Assembly: GCA_016213015.1 (NCBI GenBank)
Contig: JACRCE010000079.1
Coordinates: forward strand, 1 to 37,744
Source of the DNA: Deltaproteobacteria bacterium
GTDB lineage: Bacteria; Desulfobacterota; GWC2-55-46
Direction of reading: 5' to 3'
DNA: 37,744 bases
A model generated the notes under the pieces. The model searched no databases. It saw nothing but the letters and a program-made list of their open reading frames with translations, and was not told where the DNA came from. This document shows, one piece after another, positions 15,322-23,353 of the stretch. The translations under genes and the position numbers were made by a program. Numbering within the stretch: position 1 is the first letter of the stretch; each line of letters opens with the position of its first letter.

Positions 15322-16331
15322 ACAAGTTTGTCGTTGAATAAATTCTTCGTCATCTCGATTTTATGTTTCTTTCCGTTGCCGTTCATCTGCACGTTAAGCG
15401 TATTTCTTTCCCAAAAAATTCCGTCGGAATATCCTTGTATAGTTTTATCTTGCAGCGCATTTTCCAAGCGTTTTTCGGCCAAACAACAATACAATTCATC
15501 AATATCTATCCCGACATATCGGCGCCCCAATTTTTGCGCGACAACGGAGGTTGTGCCGGCGCCTGAAAACGGATCAAAAACAACGTCATCCGGCTTTGAA
15601 CTTGCCAAGATTATCTTTGCTGCGAGTTTTTCCGGTTTTTGGGTCGGGTGGTCCGTGTTTTCAGGCATGGACCAAAACGGAAGGGTAATGTCCGTCCACA
15701 CGTTTGATGGGTGAGTAATCCTATATTTTCCATCGCCATTATCTTCCCAGTCTTTAGGTTTTCCATTCTCATCATTGTATGGCGCAATAACCCTACGCTT
15801 TATCTTTACCGCCTCGACATCGAAATGATAGTTGTCGGATAAGGTGCAAAACCAAATATCTTCGCAACAATTTTTCCAGTTTGATTTTGCGCCGCGTCCC
15901 TTTTCCCGTTCAAAAACAATGCGATTGCGAATTTGAAAATACCTTTTCGCTACGTTAAAGATTGCGCCGGACGATGTCCAATCGCCACAGATATAAACCG
16001 AGGCGTTAGGTTTTAAGAGACGAATAATTTTCTGCACCCAGGAGTTGAGCCACTCCTCGTATTTTTCGGATTCCATTGCCTTGAACGAAGTCAGATTGAA
16101 CGTCTTATTCAGATTGTATGGCGGATCGACAAAGGCCAAATCAACAAAACTATTCGGCAGATAATTCAATGCCTCAAAAACATCTTGATGTATCGTCTTG
16201 TTTTCAATCTCGCTCAAAGATACGGGTTTATCCAATCTGATTAAACGTTTTTTGAGCCGCGCAATATCCGTATCATTCAGGGTTATGGTGCGATTTCGCG
16301 GCGCCCTTTGTTTGTTTATTGCTTCTTTCAT
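15318..16331 (-). CDS. DNA methyltransferase of a type II R-M system (beta class, likely N6-adenine)
   Basis: The protein has 337 residues. Catalytic motif IV is DPPY (69-72, in AFVDPPYNLN), and the S-adenosylmethionine-binding motif I, DPFSGAGT (253-260), comes later. The order IV, target-recognition region (about 130-225), X (HPTQKP, 228-233), I is the beta class. DPPY usually marks N6-adenine methylation; a few such enzymes methylate N4-cytosine. It appears complete. Its ATG has AGGGAA just upstream. The downstream endonuclease is broken, so the enzyme is now a solitary methyltransferase that may only mark the genome. Lower GC than both flanks and a dispersed repeat immediately upstream suggest acquisition by transfer. 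Confidence 0.93.
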   Translation of the reverse strand: MKEAINKQRAPRNRTITLNDTDIARLKKRLIRLDKPVSLSEIENKTIHQDVFEALNYLPNSFVDLAFVDPPYNLNKTFNLTSFKAMESEKYEEWLNSWVQKIIRLLKPNASVYICGDWTSSGAIFNVAKRYFQIRNRIVFEREKGRGAKSNWKNCCEDIWFCTLSDNYHFDVEAVKIKRRVIAPYNDENGKPKDWEDNGDGKYRITHPSNVWTDITLPFWSMPENTDHPTQKPEKLAAKIILASSKPDDVVFDPFSGAGTTSVVAQKLGRRYVGIDIDELYCCLAEKRLENALQDKTIQGYSDGIFWERNTLNVQMNGNGKKHKIEMTKNLFNDKLV

Positions 16332-16342
16332 AGTTCCCTATC

Positions 16343-16528
16343 AGGCCGCTCAAAAGCGCCCATCTGCGGCGTTGTCTGCGTCGCTCCTCAACTAGCGACG
16401 CACAACCCCCGATAGAAACATTCCCTCGATAGAGACATTCGAGGGCAGGCTTGGGCAGGCTCCGTGCGTCTCATTCGTCGCTCCCCTATTACATAGGGGC
16501 CTTGCATCTGAGCGTTTTTGAGCGGCCT
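16343..16528. repeat. Composite intergenic repeat with long terminal inverted arms
   Basis: The outer arms are 16343-16367 (AGGCCGCTCAAAAGCG...) and 16504-16528 (...GCGTTTTTGAGCGGCCT), which pair imperfectly. Inside are a hairpin TGCGTCGCT/AGCGACGCA (16377-16402) and a segment 16403-16460, which recurs inverted at 18119-18166. No open frame is present. It looks like a non-coding dispersed element (MITE- or REP-like) filling the gap between the methyltransferase and the receiver-PATAN gene. Confidence 0.7.
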
Positions 16529-16546
16529 TCGGCAGTATTCGGCAAA

Positions 16547-18103
16547 TCAGGCCGTAACGTAATCCTCTTTAATTATATTGCTGAACAAGGCGTAAAAGAC
16601 CTCGAAGATCATCTCCTTGTCCATCCTGAATATCGGCTCGTCGAGTTTGAGGTTGAAGGCCTTCTTGTACTTGAGGTTCAAGGTCTGGCGCGGCGCTCCG
16701 GCGTCGTCCGTCGCAATATCGGCAAAGACGTGCGCCACGGCTATTCTGCGATGGAGCAGTATGTCCTGCTTGGCCGCTACCATCTCTTTGATCTCCTTGC
16801 CTCCTTCGTCGTCCCAGAGCAATATCATGCCCACGAGGTTCGATGCAAAGGACGTCCATAGCGGGCCCGTGCCCCTGACCGTTGGAATGGCGAAGATATT
16901 TATATCCATGCCGCCGTAAAGTTTCAATACCGCTACTGGGCCGAGAGGGTTTTCCTTCGACGTCTGTATGTAAGAAGATTTGTAGGTTACGGTAAAGCCG
17001 GGTATGCGTCTGCAAAGATCGAGAAACGACGTGATGAGACCGCCAGACGAGGCGATGAGGAATATCTTGCCGTTTGCCGCGCCGCCGGAGTCGCTGAATC
17101 TGCTCAATATCTTTTCGCGTATGCTCACCGCCTGATCGCGCGTAAGGAACTCCAGCGCGTCAACCGGGCCTTCGCCGGGCTTGAACTTGAGCTCCTCGAT
17201 GATGCCGCGCGCGATCATGCCGACGATGGTCTTGTATACCTCGTAGTCGGTCGCGGCGCTGTTTTCTACTATGTCCTCCACCCTTTGGCTGGTCTTAAGA
17301 AGCTCCATGATTTCATAGATTATCGGCTGAAGCCCCTGCGGCATCGCAGAGGCGTCTATCTTCGAGGTCAGGACGGCCTTCTTGTCCGGGAACTGAGATT
17401 CGTTTTTCTTGAACTCGTCCATCTGCCTCATCCCCTCCATGAGGACGTTGCCGGAGGAGGCGGCTATCTTCCTTGTGACGGCTATCGGACTCGGTATGAA
17501 TTCGAACTTTCCCTCGTTCCACTGAAGGAGCCTGAATAGCGCCTTTTCCTTTTCGACGTTGCCGACGACGGCGTTGTAGATATGCCCTTCCTTGATGAAG
17601 ACGCTTCCGGCCGCGTCGCCGGAGGTGATCTTCAACACCCCTTCCTTCTTGTTGAGATGCAGAAATTGCAGTATGTCCGCCAGCGACATCTGCCTAAGCC
17701 GCCCCTCTATCTCGCCGCTGCCGAAGCCGACGCCGTCCTTCAATGAGAGCGTCTGACGTATCCTCGCGTGGAGTTCCTCCATATTCAGCGGCCTTATGAG
17801 GAATATGTCCGCTCCCGAGCGGAAGCCTTTTACGTCCATTATCGAGTCGGATATGAAAAGGAACGGTATCTTCGAGGCGCGCGGGTTGTTTCTCAGTATC
17901 TGAAATAGCTTATCTCCGGCGATTACCGGCAGATCCGCGTCGACTATGATAATGGCGGGGACGCTCTGGAGGGCCGATTCAAGGGCGCGGGCGCCGTCCT
18001 TTGCCGTCATGGTCTCATATCCCATGCCGAAGAGGTAGGCGGTGAACGCCTTCGACTCCTCCTCGTTTTTCAACGCAAGCAGTATCCTGTTTTTTTCGGT
18101 CAT
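16547..18103 (-). CDS. Receiver-like - PATAN (DUF4388) - degenerate GTPase-like protein
   Basis: The protein has 518 residues from the ATG at 18101-18103. A longer reading to 18220 would overlap the upstream gene and add a non-conserved tail. Residues 1-120 form a receiver-like domain with D55 (IIIVDADLP) at the phosphorylation position. The usual acidic pair is absent (LLALKNEE) and the conserved Lys is R104 (FLIRPLN), so phosphorylation is doubtful. A PATAN/DUF4388 domain lies at about 130-230 (SLADILQFLHLNKKEGVLKI, then SVFIKEGHIYNAVVG). The C-terminal part (about 350-500) resembles a small-GTPase fold, but the P-loop position reads IASSGGLITSF without GKS/T, so it should not bind GTP normally. 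It is probably a signalling scaffold. Copies of a dispersed repeat lie on both sides of the gene. Confidence 0.8.
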   Translation of the reverse strand: MTEKNRILLALKNEEESKAFTAYLFGMGYETMTAKDGARALESALQSVPAIIIVDADLPVIAGDKLFQILRNNPRASKIPFLFISDSIMDVKGFRSGADIFLIRPLNMEELHARIRQTLSLKDGVGFGSGEIEGRLRQMSLADILQFLHLNKKEGVLKITSGDAAGSVFIKEGHIYNAVVGNVEKEKALFRLLQWNEGKFEFIPSPIAVTRKIAASSGNVLMEGMRQMDEFKKNESQFPDKKAVLTSKIDASAMPQGLQPIIYEIMELLKTSQRVEDIVENSAATDYEVYKTIVGMIARGIIEELKFKPGEGPVDALEFLTRDQAVSIREKILSRFSDSGGAANGKIFLIASSGGLITSFLDLCRRIPGFTVTYKSSYIQTSKENPLGPVAVLKLYGGMDINIFAIPTVRGTGPLWTSFASNLVGMILLWDDEGGKEIKEMVAAKQDILLHRRIAVAHVFADIATDDAGAPRQTLNLKYKKAFNLKLDEPIFRMDKEMIFEVFYALFSNIIKEDYVTA

Positions 18104-18118
18104 CTCTTGTTTATTCCC

Positions 18119-18166
18119 GCCTGCCCTCGTGTGCCTGCCCTCGAATGTCTCTCTATCGGGGGTTTG
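18119..18166. repeat. Second copy of dispersed intergenic repeat (inverted relative to 16403-16460)
   Basis: It shares 20 identical nt, GCCTGCCCTCGAATGTCTCT, and 13 nt, TCTATCGGGGGTT, with the complement of 16403-16460. The other copy has about 17 extra nt between these blocks. A partial tandem CCTGCCCTCG doubles the start. It lies between the degenerate GGDEF-like gene and the receiver-PATAN start. Confidence 0.8.
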
Positions 18167-18191
18167 AAGCGGTGGATGGAGCGCGGTCGTT

Positions 18192-19238
18192 TTACAACTG
18201 TTCCTGCAACGAATATTCAACCTGAAATTTATTGATAAGCCCGTCGACGAGATAATGATCGGATGAATGGAAACAGGAGTAAGTCGAACCCCAGTTTTCC
18301 TTGCAAACGAGGCAGTAGCCTGAATCCTCCGTAAGATAAAACGAGAAGAAGACCTCTTTCAGGCGCGGGTCGTCTATGAATATAGGCGTGGCGTTTTTGA
18401 TGTCCCTGAAGGAATCATCCCCCTGGCCGACCACAAATACCTTGGTTGAAAGCGTACCTATGTGCCCAAGCATGCTCATCATCGGAAAGGCGGTGGTCTG
18501 TCCTCTCGATGAAAAATAGGCTATGCCCCTTTTGTGGGGGGCTGCGACAATCTCCCTGATTATCAGCTCGTTTATCTGATCTATGAACGACTCCTGTAGG
18601 GGATACCCGCCGCCCGCGTCGAAACTGGAGTTGTCGAAGCCCTTATAGGACGAACCGGTCAACTCGCCGATAATCTCCCAGAAGAGCTTGGTGGCAAACC
18701 CCTTTTTTTCCCACAGCGATTCCTTCTTCTCGGACATCCGTTTTGCCGCGGTGCTCAGGAGCGCGCCGTAGCCCTTGCCGTCCTTGGGAAAGGTGGCCTG
18801 CGAGAATATCAGCTTCTTGACAGGAGGAGGTTCGTTGACGAGGTAGTTGTTTATCGCCCTTGACAGCTTCCTTATCGAAATGAGAGAGCCGAAGTAATCG
18901 GTCTCGGGCAGTATTGCCGCAACCTGCCTCTCGTCTATCATGCCGACGACGTCGCATGAACGCATCGAGTCGAGCACCATCGGACTCAACCGTTTCAAAA
19001 ACTCCTGAACGTCCTCGTCGGCAAGCGGCTTCGACCCGCCATCGACGTTCATAAGCACGACGGAAAAGGAGCTATGGTACCTTCCGGCCCTAAGGGACTC
19101 CAGCTTGCCGTATTCGTTTACGAAAAAGGTGTCGTAGAACCTGCCTGCCGCGGCTTTTCCCTTGCCGTCAGTCATCGCGTCGGTTATCATTTTTAAGCCG
19201 CTCTCCGTGAAAGATAGACTGTTAGGCTGCAGGTTCAC
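18192..19238 (-). CDS. Uncharacterised protein with a degenerate GGDEF-like domain
   Basis: I do not recognise a named family. The 348-residue protein has no signal peptide or membrane segment. Residues about 55-170 look like a GGDEF-type fold: FSVVLMNVD strand, a helix, then RSCDVVGMIDERQVAAILPE where a GGDEF protein would have D-x-x-x-R-x-GGDEF-x-x-LLP. The signature loop reads MIDER, so diguanylate cyclase activity is unlikely. The C-terminal half (about 225-345) has an alternating pattern, with KRGIAYFSSRGQTTAF and KVFVVGQGDDSFRD, which could be a DICT-like sensor; this is a guess. The start could be GTG at 19236-19238 (AGGTG upstream) or ATG codons 17 or 22. It lies 88 nt upstream of the receiver-PATAN gene, so the two may form a signalling pair. 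Confidence 0.65.
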   Translation of the reverse strand: MNLQPNSLSFTESGLKMITDAMTDGKGKAAAGRFYDTFFVNEYGKLESLRAGRYHSSFSVVLMNVDGGSKPLADEDVQEFLKRLSPMVLDSMRSCDVVGMIDERQVAAILPETDYFGSLISIRKLSRAINNYLVNEPPPVKKLIFSQATFPKDGKGYGALLSTAAKRMSEKKESLWEKKGFATKLFWEIIGELTGSSYKGFDNSSFDAGGGYPLQESFIDQINELIIREIVAAPHKRGIAYFSSRGQTTAFPMMSMLGHIGTLSTKVFVVGQGDDSFRDIKNATPIFIDDPRLKEVFFSFYLTEDSGYCLVCKENWGSTYSCFHSSDHYLVDGLINKFQVEYSLQEQL

Positions 19239-19247
19239 GTCGCACCT

Positions 19248-19265
19248 GACAGTCTACAGACTGTC
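19248..19265. other. Small hairpin between DUF151 gene and next gene
   Basis: GACAGTC and GACTGTC pair perfectly around TACA and are followed on the plus strand by TTTCT. It lies in the short gap behind the DUF151 stop and before the GTG start of the next gene, so it may act as an attenuator or mRNA end stabiliser. Confidence 0.45.
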
Positions 19266-19268
19266 TTT

Positions 19269-19763
19269 CTACATCTTGTACTTTCCGAACTCTTCCGGGG
19301 CTAACTTGTCCAACTCCTTTGCAGTGTCTCCCTCGGCCTCATTTTTAGAGACGGCGCCGCGCATATCCACATGCTTCGACTTCTCCAGCACCGCCATCTC
19401 CACGAATATCGGAGAGCTGGTCCTGAGCGCGATGGCTATCGCGTCGGACGGCCTTGCGTCGACTCTCAACGCGCCGTTTTGCGTGGCCATGTGTATGGTG
19501 GCATAGAATATATTGTCCTTGAGGTCTATTACCTCGATCCTCGTAACCAGCGCGCTGACATTTTTCAGTATGTCCTTTATCAGGTCGTGCGTCATGGGCC
19601 TCGAGAAATGTACGTGCTCAAGCTCCGAGGCGATAGCGCTCGCCTCAAGCGAGCCTATCCACACCGGCAGGACGTTCTTTTCTTCCGCGTCCTTCAGGAT
19701 TACAACGGGCGCATTGGTGTAAGGGTCCATCGCAAGCCCGAAGACCTTCATTTCAAGCAGCAT
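19269..19763 (-). CDS. DUF151 bifunctional nuclease family protein
   Basis: The 164-residue protein contains the BFN/DUF151 core. The N-terminal half has MKVFGLAMDPYTNAPVVILK and VLPVWIGSLEASAIASELE, and the middle has RPMTHDLIKDIL. The second half has IFYATIHMATQNGALRVDAR and PSDAIAIALRTSSPIFV. Family members have been described with DNase and RNase activity in a few organisms, but the physiological role is uncertain. The acidic tail (about 130-164) is variable. The ATG has AAGGAG 6 nt upstream. It lies about 60 nt after miaB in the same direction. This miaB-DUF151 neighbourhood is common in several deep-branching bacteria. Confidence 0.92.
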   Translation of the reverse strand: MLLEMKVFGLAMDPYTNAPVVILKDAEEKNVLPVWIGSLEASAIASELEHVHFSRPMTHDLIKDILKNVSALVTRIEVIDLKDNIFYATIHMATQNGALRVDARPSDAIAIALRTSSPIFVEMAVLEKSKHVDMRGAVSKNEAEGDTAKELDKLAPEEFGKYKM

Positions 19764-19821
19764 AATGCGCTCCTTTCTTGCCTCGGATTGTGCTAACGAA
19801 TACGGCTTGCCTCGCGCCCCG

Positions 19822-21171
19822 TCAACAGACGCATGCCGCCATCCCCGCGCCGTCGCATACTACGCCGCGAAGCGAATTGGCGTAAGCGTCGGTAATCATA
19901 ATATCAACCGTTGCGCCGCATGGCGCATCGTTGCTTGCCGGAAAATGCACCAGCCGATTGCATCGGCTCCTGCCCTGCATGTCCTTGTCCCTGCCGATCC
20001 CGTCAACCATCACCTCTAACACCGCGCCTGTCATGGCGCGATTTAGTTCGATCGATATGGCCTTTTGCTCCTCTTGCAGGAGTCTTAGCCTTGTGTGCCT
20101 CAGGTCTTCGGGCAGATGTCCGTCCAAGGACATGGCGGACGTGCCGGGGCGGGGCGAATACGCGAATGAATAGATATTGTCGAAACGCACAGTCCTTAAA
20201 AGCTCCATAGTGTCTCGAAAATCAGCGTCCGTTTCGCCTGGAAACCCCGCGATGATGTCGGTTGTAATCGCCATATCCGGGTACAATCGTTTTATCGCCA
20301 TGACCTTCGACAGATAGTCCTCCCGCGTGTACGCGCGCCGCATCCGGCTTAACACCTCGTTTGAGCCGGATTGAACGGGCAGATGAAGATGCCTGCACAG
20401 CTTCGGCTCCTCGCCGAACAGACCGATAAGCGCGGGAGATATATCCTTTGGATGCGAGGTCATGAACCGCACCCGCTCTATGCCCGCTATTGTCGCCGTC
20501 TTCCGCAGGAGTTCGACAAAACCCAGCGCGCCCGTCAGATAAGAGTTGACGTTCTGACCGAGGTACATGACCTCTTTGACGCCGCGGCCCGCAAGCGCTT
20601 GAACCTCGCGCAGCACGTCGTCAATCGGCCTCGACGTCTCGGCCCCTCTTGTATACGGCACGACGCAATACGAACAGAGGTTGTCGCATCCGCGCATTAT
20701 GGCGACCGACGCCTTATGATTATCCGGGCCGTCCGGTAGTCGAACGAGCTCATTACCGCCGGCCTCGTCGTTGAAATCAACTGCTATTGTTTTTGCCCCT
20801 GACCGGGCCCTTTCATCGAGAAGCGCCTTAAGCTTATGTATGTTATGCGTACCGAAAACGACGTCCACGAACGGCGCGCGTTTGAAGATGAGCGCGCCAA
20901 GCTGTTGAGCCATGCACCCGCTTACCGCTATGACGAGAGAGCGCCTTTGTTCCTTCAGAATCCTGAATCTGCCGAGCGTCGAGTATACCTTATGTTCGGC
21001 CTTGTCCCTGATGCTGCATGTGTTGATTACTATCAGGTCCGAGCGCTCCGGCGCATCGGTTTTGTTGTAGCCCATGCCCTCAAGCATGGCAAGCATCCGC
21101 GCCGAATCATGATCGTTCATCCGGCAACCGAACGTCTCTATGTATACGAGCTTTCGCGGGTTAATGGGCAA
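19822..21171 (-). CDS. miaB: tRNA-2-methylthio-N6-dimethylallyladenosine synthase MiaB
   Basis: MiaB is a radical-SAM methylthiotransferase that adds the 2-methylthio group to i6A37 in tRNAs. The UPF0004 domain contains ETFGCRMNDHDS and cysteines that hold the auxiliary iron-sulfur cluster (C25, C61, C95 in the longest frame). The radical-SAM cluster is C171-x3-C175-x2-C178 (RGCDNLCSYC). A TRAM RNA-binding domain ends the protein. The GCxMN motif separates it from RimO. The longest frame starts at a TTG at 21196-21198. I prefer the TTG at 21169-21171 (449 residues, starting MPINPRKLVYIETFG), because GGAGG lies about 10 nt before it and the extra residues are Lys/Gly-rich filler. That GGAGG lies inside a stable hairpin. 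Confidence 0.95.
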   Translation of the reverse strand: MPINPRKLVYIETFGCRMNDHDSARMLAMLEGMGYNKTDAPERSDLIVINTCSIRDKAEHKVYSTLGRFRILKEQRRSLVIAVSGCMAQQLGALIFKRAPFVDVVFGTHNIHKLKALLDERARSGAKTIAVDFNDEAGGNELVRLPDGPDNHKASVAIMRGCDNLCSYCVVPYTRGAETSRPIDDVLREVQALAGRGVKEVMYLGQNVNSYLTGALGFVELLRKTATIAGIERVRFMTSHPKDISPALIGLFGEEPKLCRHLHLPVQSGSNEVLSRMRRAYTREDYLSKVMAIKRLYPDMAITTDIIAGFPGETDADFRDTMELLRTVRFDNIYSFAYSPRPGTSAMSLDGHLPEDLRHTRLRLLQEEQKAISIELNRAMTGAVLEVMVDGIGRDKDMQGRSRCNRLVHFPASNDAPCGATVDIMITDAYANSLRGVVCDGAGMAACVC

Positions 21172-21181
21172 TTCCTTTTCC

Positions 21182-21206
21182 CCTCCCCTTTTTTTCAAAG
21201 GGGAGG
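21182..21206. promoter_or_regulatory. Hairpin covering the miaB ribosome-binding site
   Basis: CCTCCCCTTT (21182-21191) and AAAGGGGAGG (21197-21206) are exact complements around a 5-nt loop. On the minus-strand mRNA the 3' arm contains the GGAGG assigned to miaB. The sequence also resembles a dispersed CTCCCC/GGGGAG palindrome, so it may be a repeat more than a regulator. Confidence 0.5.
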
Positions 21207-21276
21207 CAGGAGGGGTTTATCCGTTACCCCGTGCATAATACATCTTATGATTTTTGAAGGGTTTAAGCAAGGATTA

Positions 21277-21353
21277 ACTACCGTGAACCGTGACCGTTGG
21301 CCGTGACCGTAAAAGATTCTTTTACACGGTTCACGGTCACGGTTCACGGTAGT
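21277..21353. repeat. Heptad hairpin C, directly behind the SPOR gene stop
   Basis: The left arm ACTACCGTGAACCGTGACCG and what follows pair with a right arm built of CACGGTT, CACGGT, CACGGTT and CACGGTA (equivalent to GGTTCAC units). The tip is TAAAAGA/TCTTTTA. The stem starts 1 nt after the SPOR stop codon. Confidence 0.88.
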
Positions 21354-22031
21354 TCACGGCTTTGCGTATTTGGAGAGTTCCTTTTTAGCAGGCTTCACCA
21401 CCCACGGGGTATCGATCTTGAACTGGGTCTTTATCTTTTCAGCGGCCTTTTCGGCGTCGGATTGCGTTTTATAAAAACCCGCGCGTACGCGATACCACTC
21501 GGTATCATCCTTTGTAAACTCCGTCACATAAGACTTATATCCGGCCAGTTTAAGCGCCTTTGCAAAACCTTTGGCCTCGTCTTTCGTCGTAAACGAGGCG
21601 GCGTTGACTACCCATGATTTTCCTGTGTATTTAGTCGCTTTTACGGCTCTTGACGGCCTTGCATCGGACTTTGCCGCTTGTGCCGGCTTTGCCTGTGGAG
21701 CCGCGGCAGGCGGCGAGGCCGGTTCGGCCTTTACAACGGCCTTTGGTTTCTCGGATGGAGGCGGCGATGGTGTCTCAATGGCAGGGGCGGGCTTCACATC
21801 GGTCTTTGCCGTTGCAGGCGGTTTTGCAGGCACGTCCGTGGTTGCCGTTGGTTTGGCGGTATCGTCAGGCAACGTTATCTTCGCCTTTTGCGAGATGACA
21901 TGAGGACCCGGGGCCGGTTTTTCTCCGCCGAACGGTACGAACGTAATCACAAGCACCACCGCGAGCGCTATGACAACTACAACAAGGATGATAATCTTCT
22001 TTTTATCTTTCAGCGTATCAGAAAGGCTCAA
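21354..22031 (-). CDS. Inner-membrane SPOR-domain protein at the end of the pil operon
   Basis: The 225-residue protein has a short cytoplasmic start and one membrane segment (about 12-32). A long Pro/Ala/Lys-rich periplasmic linker follows (about 37-132), then a C-terminal SPOR domain (about 138-215, from KSWVVNAASF to WYRVRAGFYK). SPOR domains bind glycan strands lacking stem peptides, usually at division sites. The start is TTG (22029-22031) with GGAGGT 6 nt upstream. It overlaps the pilQ stop in TTGA, so translation is coupled to pilQ. Its place behind pilQ suggests it helps seat or open the wall for the secretin; this is inference. A heptad hairpin follows immediately. Confidence 0.9.
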   Translation of the reverse strand: MSLSDTLKDKKKIIILVVVVIALAVVLVITFVPFGGEKPAPGPHVISQKAKITLPDDTAKPTATTDVPAKPPATAKTDVKPAPAIETPSPPPSEKPKAVVKAEPASPPAAAPQAKPAQAAKSDARPSRAVKATKYTGKSWVVNAASFTTKDEAKGFAKALKLAGYKSYVTEFTKDDTEWYRVRAGFYKTQSDAEKAAEKIKTQFKIDTPWVVKPAKKELSKYAKP

Positions 22032-23353
22032 TTTCGCACCTCCGTGTTAGCGCTATCGCTGTTCATGATAGTAGGCGTTATAAATACGAGCAGTTCTTCG
22101 TTCAACTGAGTCTTTGTGTTGCTCTTGAACATATTGCCAAGAAGAGGAATACTTTCAAGAAAAGGCACCGCGTCGTTCTGATCCGAGGTGATGTTCTTAT
22201 AAAGGCCGCCTATCACGATCGTCTCTCCATCACGAACAAGTATCGAGGTTGACGCGCTTTTCGTAGTAACGCCCGGTATTCCATCCACTATGTGCGCGTA
22301 GTCAGGGTCGCTTTTACTGGTCTTGATGTCGAGCAGTATCATGCCGTCGGCTGATATCCTCGGCGTAACCGTCAAGTCGATGCCGGTTTTTATCTCCTGT
22401 AGTCCGGTCGTCGCGCTTTGAGACGTGGCGGCCGTCGTCGTCAGAAACTGATCGAGCTTGACCCTGAACGTAAGACCGCTGTGTATGGTTGCCGCTTTAT
22501 TGTTCAGCGTCGCCACGCGAGGTCTCGATATTATCTTCAACTCGCCCTTTGACTGCGCCGCAAGCAGTTGCAGGTCGAGAGAAAGATTGCTCGCGAGGCT
22601 GTTGAGAACGAGGTTCACGCCGGCGGCGGTTGCCGAGGTCGGCAGTTCAACCGCGAAGTTGGGCGCTGAACCGGTCATCGGAAGCATGGAACTTCCCCCC
22701 GCGACGTTGCTGCCGGATACATAAGACCCCCCCCAGTGAAAACCCAACTGGCGGGTAAAATTATCGCTCGCCTCTACTATCCTTGCCTCTATGACAACCT
22801 GCGCCGTCTGAGTGTCTATGACCTTGATGAGTGAGCGTATCCTTGGAAGGTTTCTCGGCAGGTCTCGCACAAGCACGGAGTTTGTTCGCGCATCAGGGAA
22901 GGCCGCGCCGTCCGTGCCAAGACTGCCTTTAAGACGCTCGACAACGGTTGAAGGCTCGGCATGATTCAGAAAGATTATCTCGGCAATCATTTCGTCCGAC
23001 GTGTCAACCTTGGCGCCGACCCAAAAAACGTTGCTCTGAATCGTATAGGTAAGGTTATTGGCCTTTATTATCATCTCAAGGGCGTCTTTGAATGGGATGT
23101 CCTTGAAGCTAAGGCTTGTCTTACCCGACACGCCTTCGCCTATTATGAGGTTAAGACCGCTCTGCTGGGCAAGGGCGCGAAGCACGTCGGTCAGTTCCGC
23201 GTCCCTGACCTCTATGGAAAAGCTTCTTGCGTCCTTTTCCATAGCCTCCCTCGCGTCAACGGCAAAGGCGGGAGTCCATAGCGCGAGGCACGCCAAGATG
23301 AACGTGGCAAGCGGCGTTGCAACTATGCGCGAGCCAATATTATTTCGCCGCAT
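22028..23353 (-). CDS. pilQ: Type IV pilus secretin PilQ (short form)
   Basis: The protein has 441 residues from the ATG at 23351-23353 (GGAG 7 nt upstream; the codon before it is a TTG). A signal peptide ends near AFAVDA. An STN-type domain follows (about 40-105, FSIEVRDAELTDVLRALAQQ), then one N1-like domain (about 120-180, EIIFLNHAEPSTVVERLK). The secretin pore domain runs from about 185 to 430 (VVIEARIVEASDNFTRQLGF, ELKIISRPRVATLNNKAA, GETIVIGGLYKN, PLLGNMFKS, ELLVFITPTIM). It forms the outer-membrane channel for the pilus. It lacks the N-terminal AMIN domains of longer PilQ proteins, so wall binding may come from the SPOR protein encoded next. It overlaps pilP by 14 nt. Confidence 0.95.
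   Translation of the reverse strand: MRRNNIGSRIVATPLATFILACLALWTPAFAVDAREAMEKDARSFSIEVRDAELTDVLRALAQQSGLNLIIGEGVSGKTSLSFKDIPFKDALEMIIKANNLTYTIQSNVFWVGAKVDTSDEMIAEIIFLNHAEPSTVVERLKGSLGTDGAAFPDARTNSVLVRDLPRNLPRIRSLIKVIDTQTAQVVIEARIVEASDNFTRQLGFHWGGSYVSGSNVAGGSSMLPMTGSAPNFAVELPTSATAAGVNLVLNSLASNLSLDLQLLAAQSKGELKIISRPRVATLNNKAATIHSGLTFRVKLDQFLTTTAATSQSATTGLQEIKTGIDLTVTPRISADGMILLDIKTSKSDPDYAHIVDGIPGVTTKSASTSILVRDGETIVIGGLYKNITSDQNDAVPFLESIPLLGNMFKSNTKTQLNEELLVFITPTIMNSDSANTEVRN

Noticed and set aside
18104-18220. N-terminal extension of the receiver-PATAN protein
   Set aside because: It is encoded by the dispersed repeat and overlaps the upstream gene; the conserved domain starts at the ATG at 18103.
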